A DNA stretch of 64,000 nucleotides from contig DAHUXD010000014.1 of NCBI GenBank assembly GCA_027307335.1, forward strand, positions 62,001 to 126,000, read 5' to 3'. The DNA comes from Acidobacteriota bacterium (GTDB lineage Bacteria; Acidobacteriota; Thermoanaerobaculia; UBA5066; Gp7-AA6). A program made the translations under genes and the position numbers. Shown here one piece after another: positions 42,817 through 50,831 of the stretch; the first letter of the stretch is position 1, and every line of letters starts with the position of its first letter. Below the pieces are notes generated by a model. That model searched no databases, was not told where the DNA came from, and worked only from the letters and a program-made list of their open reading frames with translations.

Positions 42817-42851
42817 CACCCCCACCTGTGCGTGCCGACTCGGCGGGCCGG

Positions 42852-42857
42852 ATCTTA
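42852..42857 (-). promoter_or_regulatory. Possible -10 TAAGAT ahead of the spt gene
   Basis: An AT-rich patch just after the cerR stop contains minus-strand TAAGAT about 35 bases from the start, leaving a leader with a good ribosome-binding site (AGGTGGGGG). Part of the AT content is the TAA stop of the preceding gene. Confidence 0.35.
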
Positions 42858-42864
42858 GCAAATT

Positions 42865-43860
42865 TTACAAACCCTTGCCCGCAAGCCATCCGGCGGCGCG
42901 GTACCAGTCCCAGGCCACCCGAAGGCCCTCCGTCAGTGGCGCCGGCGGCGGGAGGTCGAGCGCGCGGGAGAGCGGCGCCCCGTCGCACAGCCAGTCCCCC
43001 GCGAGAAGCTCGCGCGCCTTGTCGGCGTTGAACGGCCGGGAGCGCCGCGTGACGAGCTCGAGCCCCGTCTCGAGGGCGCCCAGCGCCCGGACGCCGAGGT
43101 CCGGCACGGTCACGAAACGAGGGCGCCGCGACGGGAGGGCGCCGATCATCCGTGCGAGCTCCCCCAGCGCGACCGGCGCGGGGTCGCACAGAAACGACGT
43201 GCGGCCGCCGAGGTCCGGGCGCGAGGCCGCGCGGGCGAGCGCGATGGCGGCGCGCTCCACCGCGATGACCTGGACGCGAGATCGCGGCGCGGGAATCGGG
43301 ACGATGCCCCGCGCGGCCATCTGGAAGTACTGGAGCAGGCCGCGGTCCCCCGGCCCGTACACCACGCCCGGCCGGATCACGTGCCACGGCCCGCGCCAGA
43401 GGCGCTCGACCGCCTCCTCGCCTTCCCGCTTCGAGATTCCGTACCAGGAAACGGGCCGCGGCGGATCCCGCTCGGTGACGGGAACGCCGTCGCGCGAGGG
43501 CCCGGCGGCCGCCTGGCTCGACACCAGGACGAAGACGGCGTCGGGAGAGGCGCGCGCCGCCTCTTCGAGAAGCCGCTCGGTGCCGCGCGCATTGACGTCC
43601 CGATAGTCCTCGAGCGAGCGCGCCTTGACGAGCCCCGCAACATGGACGATCGCGTCGACGCCCGAAAGCGCCGCGGCCGGCAACCCGCCCGGGGAAAGAT
43701 CGCCCGCGACCGCCTCGGCCGCGACCCCTTCGAGGAGACCCGCTCGCGCCGCCTCGGGCCGCCGCGCGAGGAGCCGCACCGTCCACCCCCCGCCGGCGAG
43801 CGCCCGCGCCACGTGGCCGCCCACGAACCCGGTCCCGCCCGTGACGAAGGCCGTCGGCAT
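42865..43860 (-). CDS. cerR: NAD-dependent epimerase/dehydratase-family reductase, CerR-like
   Basis: 331-residue extended SDR: GGTGFVGGHVARAL at the N-terminus, SSQAAAG with the catalytic Ser, and YGISKREGE (Tyr-x-x-x-Lys). In Caulobacter an SDR of this type (CerR), encoded beside serine palmitoyltransferase, reduces the 3-keto group of the sphingoid or ceramide intermediate. Here it is the first gene of an operon with spt and the GNAT protein. The general fold is sure; the ceramide role is inferred. TAGAAT lies nine bases before ATG 43860. Confidence 0.72.
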   Translation of the reverse strand: MPTAFVTGGTGFVGGHVARALAGGGWTVRLLARRPEAARAGLLEGVAAEAVAGDLSPGGLPAAALSGVDAIVHVAGLVKARSLEDYRDVNARGTERLLEEAARASPDAVFVLVSSQAAAGPSRDGVPVTERDPPRPVSWYGISKREGEEAVERLWRGPWHVIRPGVVYGPGDRGLLQYFQMAARGIVPIPAPRSRVQVIAVERAAIALARAASRPDLGGRTSFLCDPAPVALGELARMIGALPSRRPRFVTVPDLGVRALGALETGLELVTRRSRPFNADKARELLAGDWLCDGAPLSRALDLPPPAPLTEGLRVAWDWYRAAGWLAGKGL

Positions 43861-43869
43861 CGCGCGTCG

Positions 43870-43875
43870 ATTCTA
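43870..43875 (-). promoter_or_regulatory. -10 element TAGAAT for the cerR-spt operon
   Basis: Minus-strand TAGAAT with nine bases to ATG 43860, predicting a leaderless cerR transcript. Confidence 0.5.
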
Positions 43876-43963
43876 TTGACAGCCAGGGCTCCCGGCGACA
43901 GGATGGCGCGCCCGCCGGGGAACATTCCGCCGCGCGGGCGCGTATCGCGGTTCGGAGGTGAAG

Positions 43964-46081
43964 GTGACTCGCACGGCGCTCGCCCTGGTTCTGCTCGCCG
44001 CCCCGCTCGCAGCGGCGGCGCCTCCCTCCCCGCCGGTCGTGGACTACACGATCTCGGTGTCGCTCGACCCGAAGGCGAAGACGCTCGACGGCACGGAGCG
44101 GCTCGTCTGGCGCAACCCCTCGCCGGACCTCGTGACCGAGCTCCGCTTCCACCTCTACCTGAACGCCTTCAAGAACAACCGCACGACGTTCATGCGCGAG
44201 TCGGGCGGGCGGCTCCGCGGCGACGAGGCGGGCAGGAAGCCGGAGGACTGGGGCTGGATCGACGTCGCCTCGATGAAGACCCCGGACGGAGTCGACCTCC
44301 GGCCGGCCGCCCGCTTCATCCAGCCCGACGGCAACGATCCCTCCGACGAGACCGTGCTGCTCGTGCCGCTGCCCGCGCCCGTGCCGCCGCACGGGGCGAT
44401 CACCCTGGACATCGCGTTCCACGCGAAGCTGCCGAAGATCTTCGCGCGCACGGGCTACGTCCGCGATTACTTCCTCGTCGGCCAGTGGTTCCCGAAGATC
44501 GGCGTCTATGAGCCCGCCGGGATGCGCGGCCGGAAGGCGGGCGGCTGGAACTGCCACGCGTTCCACGCCAACTCCGAGTTCTACGCGGACTACGGGCGCT
44601 TCGACGTCACGATGAGCGTGCCCTCGAAGTTCGTCGTGGGCGCGACCGGAAAGCGCGTCTCCGAGGAGAAGCACGGCGACCGCACGTCCTACCGCTACGT
44701 CCAGAGCGACGTCCACGACTTCGCGTGGACCGCCGACCCGCGGTTCATCGTCGTCGAATTCCCGTTCGACCCGGGCAAGGACGTGCCGAAGGAGGTCCTC
44801 GCGAAGGCGTCGAAGGAGCTCGGGATGTCCGAGGCCGAGATCGCGCTGAAGCCGGTGTCCTGCCGGCTGCTCCTCCAGCCCGGGCACGAGGCCGTCCGGG
44901 AGCGCTACATCCGCTCCACGAAGGCGGGGATCGTCTTCTACGGGCTCTGGTTCGGCGCGTACCCGTACGAGACGCTGACGGTCGTCGACCCGCCCGACGA
45001 CGGCGGCGGTTCGGGCGGCATGGAGTACCCGACGTTCATCACGGGAGGCCTCTTCCTCCCGTCGTGGACGCAGTACTGGCCCTTCAACAAGGTCCTCACC
45101 GTCGAGGTCGTCACGGTCCACGAGTTCGGCCACCAGTACTGGTACGGCATGGTCGGCTCGAACGAGTTCGAGGAGTCCTGGCTGGACGAGGGCCTGAACA
45201 CCGACTCCGAGTACCGCACGATGGCGCTCTTCTACGGTCCCCGCGACATGGCCGAGTTGCCGGGCGGCTTCGGCATGGACGAGATGTCGTTCGCCCATGA
45301 GAACTACACGCACCTGCCGAACCTCGACCCGATCCACGCCTGCGCGTGGTGCTTCGCGGACGGCGCCTCCTACGGCACCAATTCCTATCCCAAGGTGGGC
45401 CTCTTCATGGCGCAGCTGCGCCATGACCTGGGCCCCGAGACCTTCGCCCGCGCCCAGCGCGCCTACTTCCAGGAATGGTCGTTCCGCCACCCGGACACGC
45501 AGGACTTCTTCGACGTCTTCGAGCGGGTGTCGGGCCGCGACCTCTCGACGTACCGGAAGAACATCGTGGACGGCCGCGCCCAGCTCGACTGGCAGGTCGT
45601 CACGGCGCGGAGCGGAGAGGCCGAGGCGAACTTCGGCGTGTTCGAGAGCGCCGGCAAGAAGGCAACGTACGACGACGGCCGGGTCGTCCCACCGGGCGAG
45701 AAGAAAGCGAAGCGCTCCGGGAAGAAGGACGACAAGAAAAAGACGTACTCGACGCTCGTCCTCTTCGCGAACACCGGCGACTGGCCGCACGACGCCGTGG
45801 CGCGCATGGTCTTCGACGACGGCGCGGTGGTCGAACGCCGGCTGCCGGCGGAGGCCCGCTGGGTCCGTTTCCGCATCGCCCACTCGGCGCGCCTGGCCCA
45901 CGCCGTCGTCGATCCCGACCGCGTCAACACGTGGGACTGGGACCGCTTGAACGACTCGAAGGTGCTGCGCTCCGGGAAGGGCGCGGCGAAGACGCTCGGA
46001 CAGCGTGCGGCCGTCAAGTACACGGCGTGGGTCGCGTACCTCGGCGCGCTGTGGTCGCAGCTGCTGTGGGCGCTCGCATGA
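43964..46081 (+). CDS. Secreted M1-family zinc aminopeptidase-like protein
   Basis: 705 residues. Signal peptide (cut near LAAAA), an N-terminal beta domain, then the gluzincin motif HEFGHQYWYGMVGSNEFEESWLDEG with two His and distal Glu ligands, preceded by GGSGGMEYPTFITGG (exopeptidase GxMEN-like loop, here GGMEYP). A Lys-rich loop (about residues 575-600) lies in the C-terminal part. GTG 43964 has GGAGG five bases upstream and is preferred to GTG 43958. The stop overlaps the next start as ATGA. Confidence 0.88.
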   Translation: MTRTALALVLLAAPLAAAAPPSPPVVDYTISVSLDPKAKTLDGTERLVWRNPSPDLVTELRFHLYLNAFKNNRTTFMRESGGRLRGDEAGRKPEDWGWIDVASMKTPDGVDLRPAARFIQPDGNDPSDETVLLVPLPAPVPPHGAITLDIAFHAKLPKIFARTGYVRDYFLVGQWFPKIGVYEPAGMRGRKAGGWNCHAFHANSEFYADYGRFDVTMSVPSKFVVGATGKRVSEEKHGDRTSYRYVQSDVHDFAWTADPRFIVVEFPFDPGKDVPKEVLAKASKELGMSEAEIALKPVSCRLLLQPGHEAVRERYIRSTKAGIVFYGLWFGAYPYETLTVVDPPDDGGGSGGMEYPTFITGGLFLPSWTQYWPFNKVLTVEVVTVHEFGHQYWYGMVGSNEFEESWLDEGLNTDSEYRTMALFYGPRDMAELPGGFGMDEMSFAHENYTHLPNLDPIHACAWCFADGASYGTNSYPKVGLFMAQLRHDLGPETFARAQRAYFQEWSFRHPDTQDFFDVFERVSGRDLSTYRKNIVDGRAQLDWQVVTARSGEAEANFGVFESAGKKATYDDGRVVPPGEKKAKRSGKKDDKKKTYSTLVLFANTGDWPHDAVARMVFDDGAVVERRLPAEARWVRFRIAHSARLAHAVVDPDRVNTWDWDRLNDSKVLRSGKGAAKTLGQRAAVKYTAWVAYLGALWSQLLWALA

Positions 46082-47034
46082 CGCCGCGCCGCGCTCCCGT
46101 CGCCGCCGGCTTCGCGTCGATGCGGCACGCCAAGCTGGTCCTGCTGCTCGCGCTCGTCACCGCGGCGCTCGGCGTCGGAGGTTCGCTGCCCCTCCAGCCC
46201 GTGTTCCAGGACAAGCTGGCCGGGACCCTCGCCGGCGACCACTTCATCCGCAACCACCCGACGTTCGCCCCCGCCGACTTCTTCGACTTCATGAAGGAGG
46301 CCGGGGGAACGATCGGCGGCACGGCCCGGACCATGAACACGCTCGGCTTCTTCGGCGTCGTCCTCCAGATGTTCTTCGCGGGCGGCATCGTCGTCGTGCT
46401 CGGCCGGGGCCCGTTCTCGTTCGGCGAGTTCTTCGAGCCGGCGCGCCGGAACTTCTGGCACAACGTGAAGTGTTTCTTCCTCTTCGCGGTACTCGCCGGA
46501 CTCCTGCTCGGGGTGTGGCTCGGCGGCGTCGGCTGGGCCCGGACGAAGCTCCTCGAGGAGGTGCCGCCCGACGCCGCGGCGCGCAGCCTGACCGGCTGGC
46601 TCCTGTTCTTCGGGGCCGTGCTCCTCTTCGCGTCGGCCTCGCTCTTCTACGACTTCGCGCGCGCGGCGCGCCGCTACTCGCCCGCGATCGGCGCGTGGCG
46701 CTCGTTCGGCTTCGCCCGCCGGGCGCTCGCGGGTTCCTGGGGCGCGGCACTCGGGCTCTGGGCCCTGTGGTTCGTGCTCGGCAGCGCGGCCGTGCTCGTC
46801 TTCTTCGGGATCACCTGGGCGATGCCCGCCGTTTCGGTCCCGGCGATTGCGCTCCTCGCCCTGCTGCAGTTCGCGGCGGTCTGGGTGCGCTCCGCGGTCC
46901 GCGTCGGGGCGTGGGGCTCGTACCTCGCGTTCCTCGACCCGCGGGCGGCCGCGGCGCTCCCGGCCGTGGCCCGGACCCGCTTCGCGCCGACGGGGGCGTT
47001 TGCCCCCGCCGCCGCCCCCGAGAGGACGCCCTAG
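46078..47034 (+). CDS. Polytopic membrane protein of unknown function
   Basis: 318 residues with about six membrane helices (for example residues 20-40, 95-115, 135-157, 175-195, 220-245 and 248-270) and a soluble segment after helix 1 (about 45-85). No family recognised. It is coupled to the M1 peptidase (ATGA), so it may serve its membrane localisation or transport of its products. Its TAG stop shares CTAG with the convergent aminotransferase stop. Confidence 0.7.
   Translation: MTPRRAPVAAGFASMRHAKLVLLLALVTAALGVGGSLPLQPVFQDKLAGTLAGDHFIRNHPTFAPADFFDFMKEAGGTIGGTARTMNTLGFFGVVLQMFFAGGIVVVLGRGPFSFGEFFEPARRNFWHNVKCFFLFAVLAGLLLGVWLGGVGWARTKLLEEVPPDAAARSLTGWLLFFGAVLLFASASLFYDFARAARRYSPAIGAWRSFGFARRALAGSWGAALGLWALWFVLGSAAVLVFFGITWAMPAVSVPAIALLALLQFAAVWVRSAVRVGAWGSYLAFLDPRAAAALPAVARTRFAPTGAFAPAAAPERTP
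46991..47008. terminator. Strong hairpin inside the convergent 3' ends
   Basis: Perfect 7-bp stem CGGGGGC / GCCCCCG around GTTT. It lies in the last codons of the plus-strand membrane protein and 23 bases past the stop of the minus-strand aminotransferase. It may terminate the aminotransferase transcript. No T-tract. Confidence 0.35.
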
Positions 47035-48224
47035 GCCTTCGCGACCCAGTCCGCGACGCGGCGGACGCCCTCGGTGACGCGCGCCTCGTCCGCGGCGAAC
47101 GAGAACCGGACGCAGGCGTCGTCGCCGAAGGCGTCCCCGGGCACCGTCGCCACGTGGGCGTCGGCGAGCAGGCGGTCGCACATTGCCGCCGAGCCCGCGA
47201 CCCCGAGCCTCTCGTACAGCGCCGAGAAGTCGGCGAACGCGTAGAACGCGCCCTCCGGAGACGGGCACCGGACGCCCCGGATGCGCGAGAGCCCGTCGAC
47301 CATCAGGCGGCGGCGGGCCTCGTACCGGGCGAGCATGCCGTCGACCGCCGAGGCGGTGCTCTCGATGTCGGTGAGCGCTTCGAGCGCGGCCGCCTGCGAG
47401 ATCGAGGACGCATTCGAGGTCGTGTGACTCTGGTAGGCGCCGATCGCGGCGACCAGGTCCGGCGGACCGAGGACCCAGCCGAGCCGCCAGCCGGTCATCG
47501 CCCACGTCTTCGACGCCGCCCCGGTGACCGCGATGCGCTCGTAACGCGGGCGCAGCGCCGCGGCCGACGCGTGATGCCGGCCCTCGTAGAGGAATCGATC
47601 GTACGTCTCGTCGTAGACGAGCCAGGCGCCCCGCGCGGCGCACCAGTCCACGATCCGCTCGAGCTCGTCCGCGGCGACGACGGCGCCCGTGGGGTTGTTG
47701 GGAGAGTTGAGGATCACGCCGCGCGTGGCGGACGGCGCGTGCCGCTCGAGCGCCGCCGCGGTCGGATGCCAGCCATCGGCAATCTCGGTCGGGACGAAGG
47801 CGGGCGCCGCGCCGGTCAGCCGCACCATCTCGGGGAAGGAGACCCAGTACGGCGAGAACAGGGCCACCGCGTCCCCCTCGTCGAACAGGGCCTGGCAGAC
47901 ATTGAACACGGCCTGCTTCGCGCCGGCCGTGACGATCACGTTCTCGCGCGAGGCCTTCGCGCCCTGCTCGCGGGCGTACTTCGCCGCGATCGCGTCCCGG
48001 AGCGTCGCCTCCCCGGAGACGTCCGTGTACCGCGTCTTGCCGGTCTCGATCGCCCGCACGCCGGCGCGGCTCACGAAATCCGGCGTCGGGAAGTCCGGCT
48101 CGCCGATCGAGAGGTCCACGACGTCGACGCCCGAGGCCGCCAGGGCCTTGGCCTTGCGGCCGGCGGCCGCGGTGGACGAGGGGGCGAGCGCCGCGATGCG
48201 GCGGGACAGCTTCCAGCCGCTCAA
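47031..48224 (-). CDS. Aspartate aminotransferase-like PLP enzyme, with TTG start
   Basis: 397 residues of the aspartate aminotransferase Igamma subgroup: KLSRRIAALAPSSTAAAGRKAKAL and DLSIGEPDFPTP at the N-terminus, NSPNNPTGAVV, VYDETYDRFLYEG, GAASKTWAMTGWRLGW (Schiff-base Lys) and a C-terminal VRFSFA Arg. TTG 48224 overlaps the exchanger stop as TTGA; no ATG or GTG lies between it and the conserved KLSRR segment. It probably moves amino groups among aspartate, glutamate and related acids. Confidence 0.9.
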   Translation of the reverse strand: MSGWKLSRRIAALAPSSTAAAGRKAKALAASGVDVVDLSIGEPDFPTPDFVSRAGVRAIETGKTRYTDVSGEATLRDAIAAKYAREQGAKASRENVIVTAGAKQAVFNVCQALFDEGDAVALFSPYWVSFPEMVRLTGAAPAFVPTEIADGWHPTAAALERHAPSATRGVILNSPNNPTGAVVAADELERIVDWCAARGAWLVYDETYDRFLYEGRHHASAAALRPRYERIAVTGAASKTWAMTGWRLGWVLGPPDLVAAIGAYQSHTTSNASSISQAAALEALTDIESTASAVDGMLARYEARRRLMVDGLSRIRGVRCPSPEGAFYAFADFSALYERLGVAGSAAMCDRLLADAHVATVPGDAFGDDACVRFSFAADEARVTEGVRRVADWVAKA

Positions 48225-49417
48225 CCGCGCTCCCGCCACGCGCGCGCGAACGCGTGAAACGCGAGGATCCGCTTCCGGCCCGCAAGCAGCAGGGCGATCT
48301 CGACCGCGATCCACGCCGCGTACACCCACAGCATGTCGTGCCGCAGGGAGGGTACCGCGAACTGGACGAGCCACAGAACGAAAAGTCCGGCCGCCTCGTA
48401 GGCCTCGAAGCTCATCGAGGCGAGGAAGAGCCAGCCGAGGAAGGCCTGCAGGATCGTCAGGAGAATCTCGAGCCGCTGGAACTCGTCGAACGGGAGGGCC
48501 GACGTGTCGCCGTGGCTGACGCAGTAGATGACGGCGAGGAGTCCGGACAGCACGCCCCACTGGTTGATGTTCGAGGACACCATGTTCAGCAGCGCGACGG
48601 GCGCGCGCGTGATCCGCCGCGCCCACGCGAACGCCGACGTCTTCTCCGGAAACTCGGAGACGAACGGCGCGACCCACTGGATGAACACGAACTGCGAGAT
48701 GCCCGCGCTCGCCGCAATCGCCATCATCGAGGCGAGGAACGGCTCCGCGACGAAGAAGATGATCGCGCCGCCGGCCAGGAAGAGGCCTCCCACCGCCGCC
48801 CAGCGCCCCACCCCCGTGAACGAGAGGGCCCATCGCGAGACCGCCGGCACCTCGTCGTCCTGCTCCTCGGTCTCCGCCCGCGGCGGGAGCTTCAGCAGCA
48901 CGACGAGATAGACGACGTACGTGCCCACGAGGAAGACGGCGTCGACGAGAGACAGGCTCCCCTTCGCCCACACGACCACGAAATAGGCGAGCGGCGGGAG
49001 GAGGCCGATCACCTCGATCGCGTGGTCGTCCGCGAGGACGATCCGGCCGAGCGGCCGCCCCCGCTTCTGGCGGGACGAGAACGCGGCGACGCCGTAGATC
49101 ATGGGCCAGCCGAATCCCGTCAGAAGCCGCAGGCTGCCGGTGAAGTTCGCGATCGCGAGGTGCACCATGTCCGGGTTCTTGCCGGCCTTCCAGGCGATCA
49201 CCGCCTCGACGGCGAACTCGGGCATCGTCTGAATCAGCGCGAGCATCGCCAGTGCGAGACCCTGCGACATCAGGAACTCGGCGGCCTCGGCGCCCCAGGC
49301 GACGACGAAGGCCGAGCCGATCATCGCGGGGAACGTCCACAGCGCGGAGTTCGGCGAGCCGGCCGGAACCTGCTCCGCAACGGTCGCGAGCAGGCCCGCG
49401 TCGCGGAGCGATTTCAT
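48221..49417 (-). CDS. Sodium/calcium exchanger-family membrane protein
   Basis: 398 residues with about ten membrane helices in two halves. The alpha-repeat motifs are recognisable: QTMPEFAVEAVIAWKAGKNPDMVHLAIANFTGS and VAPFVSEFPEKTSAFAWARR ... VSSNINQWGVLSG. Each carries the Glu that binds cations in the CaCA superfamily. Ion specificity is unknown. Leaderless start predicted (TATAAC eight bases from ATG 49417). Coupled to the aminotransferase by TTGA. Confidence 0.8.
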   Translation of the reverse strand: MKSLRDAGLLATVAEQVPAGSPNSALWTFPAMIGSAFVVAWGAEAAEFLMSQGLALAMLALIQTMPEFAVEAVIAWKAGKNPDMVHLAIANFTGSLRLLTGFGWPMIYGVAAFSSRQKRGRPLGRIVLADDHAIEVIGLLPPLAYFVVVWAKGSLSLVDAVFLVGTYVVYLVVLLKLPPRAETEEQDDEVPAVSRWALSFTGVGRWAAVGGLFLAGGAIIFFVAEPFLASMMAIAASAGISQFVFIQWVAPFVSEFPEKTSAFAWARRITRAPVALLNMVSSNINQWGVLSGLLAVIYCVSHGDTSALPFDEFQRLEILLTILQAFLGWLFLASMSFEAYEAAGLFVLWLVQFAVPSLRHDMLWVYAAWIAVEIALLLAGRKRILAFHAFARAWRERG

Positions 49418-49425
49418 CGCGGCGG

Positions 49426-49433
49426 GTTATAGC
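49426..49433. promoter_or_regulatory. Symmetric bidirectional -10 (exchanger / SpoU methyltransferase)
   Basis: GTTATAGC: minus strand reads TATAAC (49431-49426, eight bases to ATG 49417) and plus strand reads TTATAG/TATAGC (49427-49433, about ten bases to GTG 49443). The opposed elements overlap almost fully in a 25-bp region between the two likely starts. Confidence 0.5.
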
Positions 49434-49442
49434 ATGGAGCCC

Positions 49443-50210
49443 GTGCCCGCGATCGAGTCGCCCGGCAATCCTCTCGTTCGCGAGATCGCGCGCGGACTCG
49501 AAGAGAAGACGCTGCTCCTGCTCGAGGGCGAGAAGACGATCCTCGATGCCGTCGCGGCCGGGATCCCACTCGAGCACGTGCTCCACGACGCCAGCGTCCG
49601 CCCCGGCCGCCTCGCGGCGCTGACGTCGGCGCACCCGCGGCTCGTCTCGCGCGCGATCCTCGAACGCCTCTCCGACGCCCGGACGCCGCAGCACCTGCTC
49701 GCGGTGGCGAGGCGCCGGGACGTCCCCGTCGCGGAGGTCCTGGCCCGCCCGGGTCCGATCGTGTTCGTCTTCGGGATCCAGGACCCCGGCAATCTCGGCG
49801 CGATCGTGCGGGTCGCCGAAGCCGCGGGCGGCGCGGGCGTGCTCGGCGCGCCGGGCTCCGCCGACTTCTTCCACCCGCGCGCGGTGCGCGGGAGCGCCGG
49901 CAGCGTGCTGCGTTTGCCGGTCTCCGGCCGCGTCTCGTTCGAGCCGTTCGCCGCCGATGCGAAGGCCGCGGGGCGTCCGATCTGCGGGGCCGTGTCGCGC
50001 GACGGCGAGGACGCGTTCGCCGCGCCGCTCGACCCGCGCTCGGTCCTGGTGGTCGGGGCCGAGGGCGGCGGCCTCCCCGCGGGGGCCTACCGCTATCTCG
50101 ACCGGCGGCTCACGATCCCGATGGCTTCTCCGGTCGATTCGTTGAACGCGGCGGTCGCCACGGCGCTGCTCCTCTACTCCCCTTCCCTGCGGAGGGCGCC
50201 GGAGGCCTGA
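49443..50210 (+). CDS. SpoU/TrmH-family RNA 2'-O-methyltransferase
   Basis: 255 residues: an N-terminal substrate-binding domain with LLLLEGEKTILDA, and a SPOUT domain with QDPGNLGAIVRVAEAAG, VVGAEGGGLP and IPMASPVDSLNAAVATALLLY, which form the SAM knot. It probably methylates a ribose in 23S rRNA or tRNA. ATG 49434 is in frame, but the -10 element (49427-49432) would place transcription after it, so GTG 49443 is preferred. Confidence 0.9.
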   Translation: MPAIESPGNPLVREIARGLEEKTLLLLEGEKTILDAVAAGIPLEHVLHDASVRPGRLAALTSAHPRLVSRAILERLSDARTPQHLLAVARRRDVPVAEVLARPGPIVFVFGIQDPGNLGAIVRVAEAAGGAGVLGAPGSADFFHPRAVRGSAGSVLRLPVSGRVSFEPFAADAKAAGRPICGAVSRDGEDAFAAPLDPRSVLVVGAEGGGLPAGAYRYLDRRLTIPMASPVDSLNAAVATALLLYSPSLRRAPEA

Positions 50211-50267
50211 AGCCGCCGCGTTCGCGCCGAGGGGTCACCACCTTCTTCTGCCGGTTCCCCGTCCCCT

Positions 50268-50831
50268 TCATTCCGAGAACACCTCCGCGCGAAACGCGAA
50301 CAGTCTCGCGTCGGGGCGCCGCCACGCGTTCGGGGGAAGGCCCGCCTTCACGGAGACCTCGTCGAGGAAGCGCTCGCGATCGAATCCCCACTCGGTCGCG
50401 ACCTGCGGCAGCAGGAGACCGCGGCGGCCGCCGAGCTCCAGGATGAGCCCGTCCCGGCCGATCTCGATCTCCTCGGCAGAAGAAACCGGCCGCGGCGCCG
50501 TCAGGACGGAGATCTCGAGCTGGCACTCGGCGAGCTCCCTCTCTTCGAGCGGAGCGAAGCGCGGGTCCTCGAACGCCGCGCGCTTCGCGAACTCCGACAC
50601 GACCCGCGTCAGGTCTCCCGTGGGCGCGAGGGTGCCGATGCAGCCGCGCAGACGGCCGGCCTTGTGCAGCGTGACGAACAGCCCGCGGGGCTCGCCGAAC
50701 GTCGCGGCGCGGTCGGACGCGAGACGGGGTGGGGGCGCCCCGCGGAAGTGCGCCTCGAGAGTGCCGCGCGCGAGCGCGAGGAGCTCGGCCCGCGCCTCCT
50801 CGGAGAGCGTCTCGCCCGCCCCGGCGCTCAC
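50268..50831 (-). CDS. AMMECR1-domain protein (AmmeMemoRadiSam protein A-like)
   Basis: 187 residues covering one AMMECR1 domain: TLHKAGRLRGCIGTLAPTGDL carries the signature LRGCIG, with FEDPRF and WGFDRERFLDEVSVKAGLPPNAW typical of the family. In many genomes it is linked to a Memo protein and a radical-SAM enzyme; neither is near. The GTG start overlaps the stop of the upstream hydrolase (GTGA). Function unknown. Confidence 0.87.
   Translation of the reverse strand: MSAGAGETLSEEARAELLALARGTLEAHFRGAPPPRLASDRAATFGEPRGLFVTLHKAGRLRGCIGTLAPTGDLTRVVSEFAKRAAFEDPRFAPLEERELAECQLEISVLTAPRPVSSAEEIEIGRDGLILELGGRRGLLLPQVATEWGFDRERFLDEVSVKAGLPPNAWRRPDARLFAFRAEVFSE

Noticed and set aside
41546-45901. A 1451-codon minus-strand reading frame
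   Set aside because: It is a shadow frame across the spt, cerR and M1 peptidase genes; it shares the spt region in another frame and has no recognisable domain.
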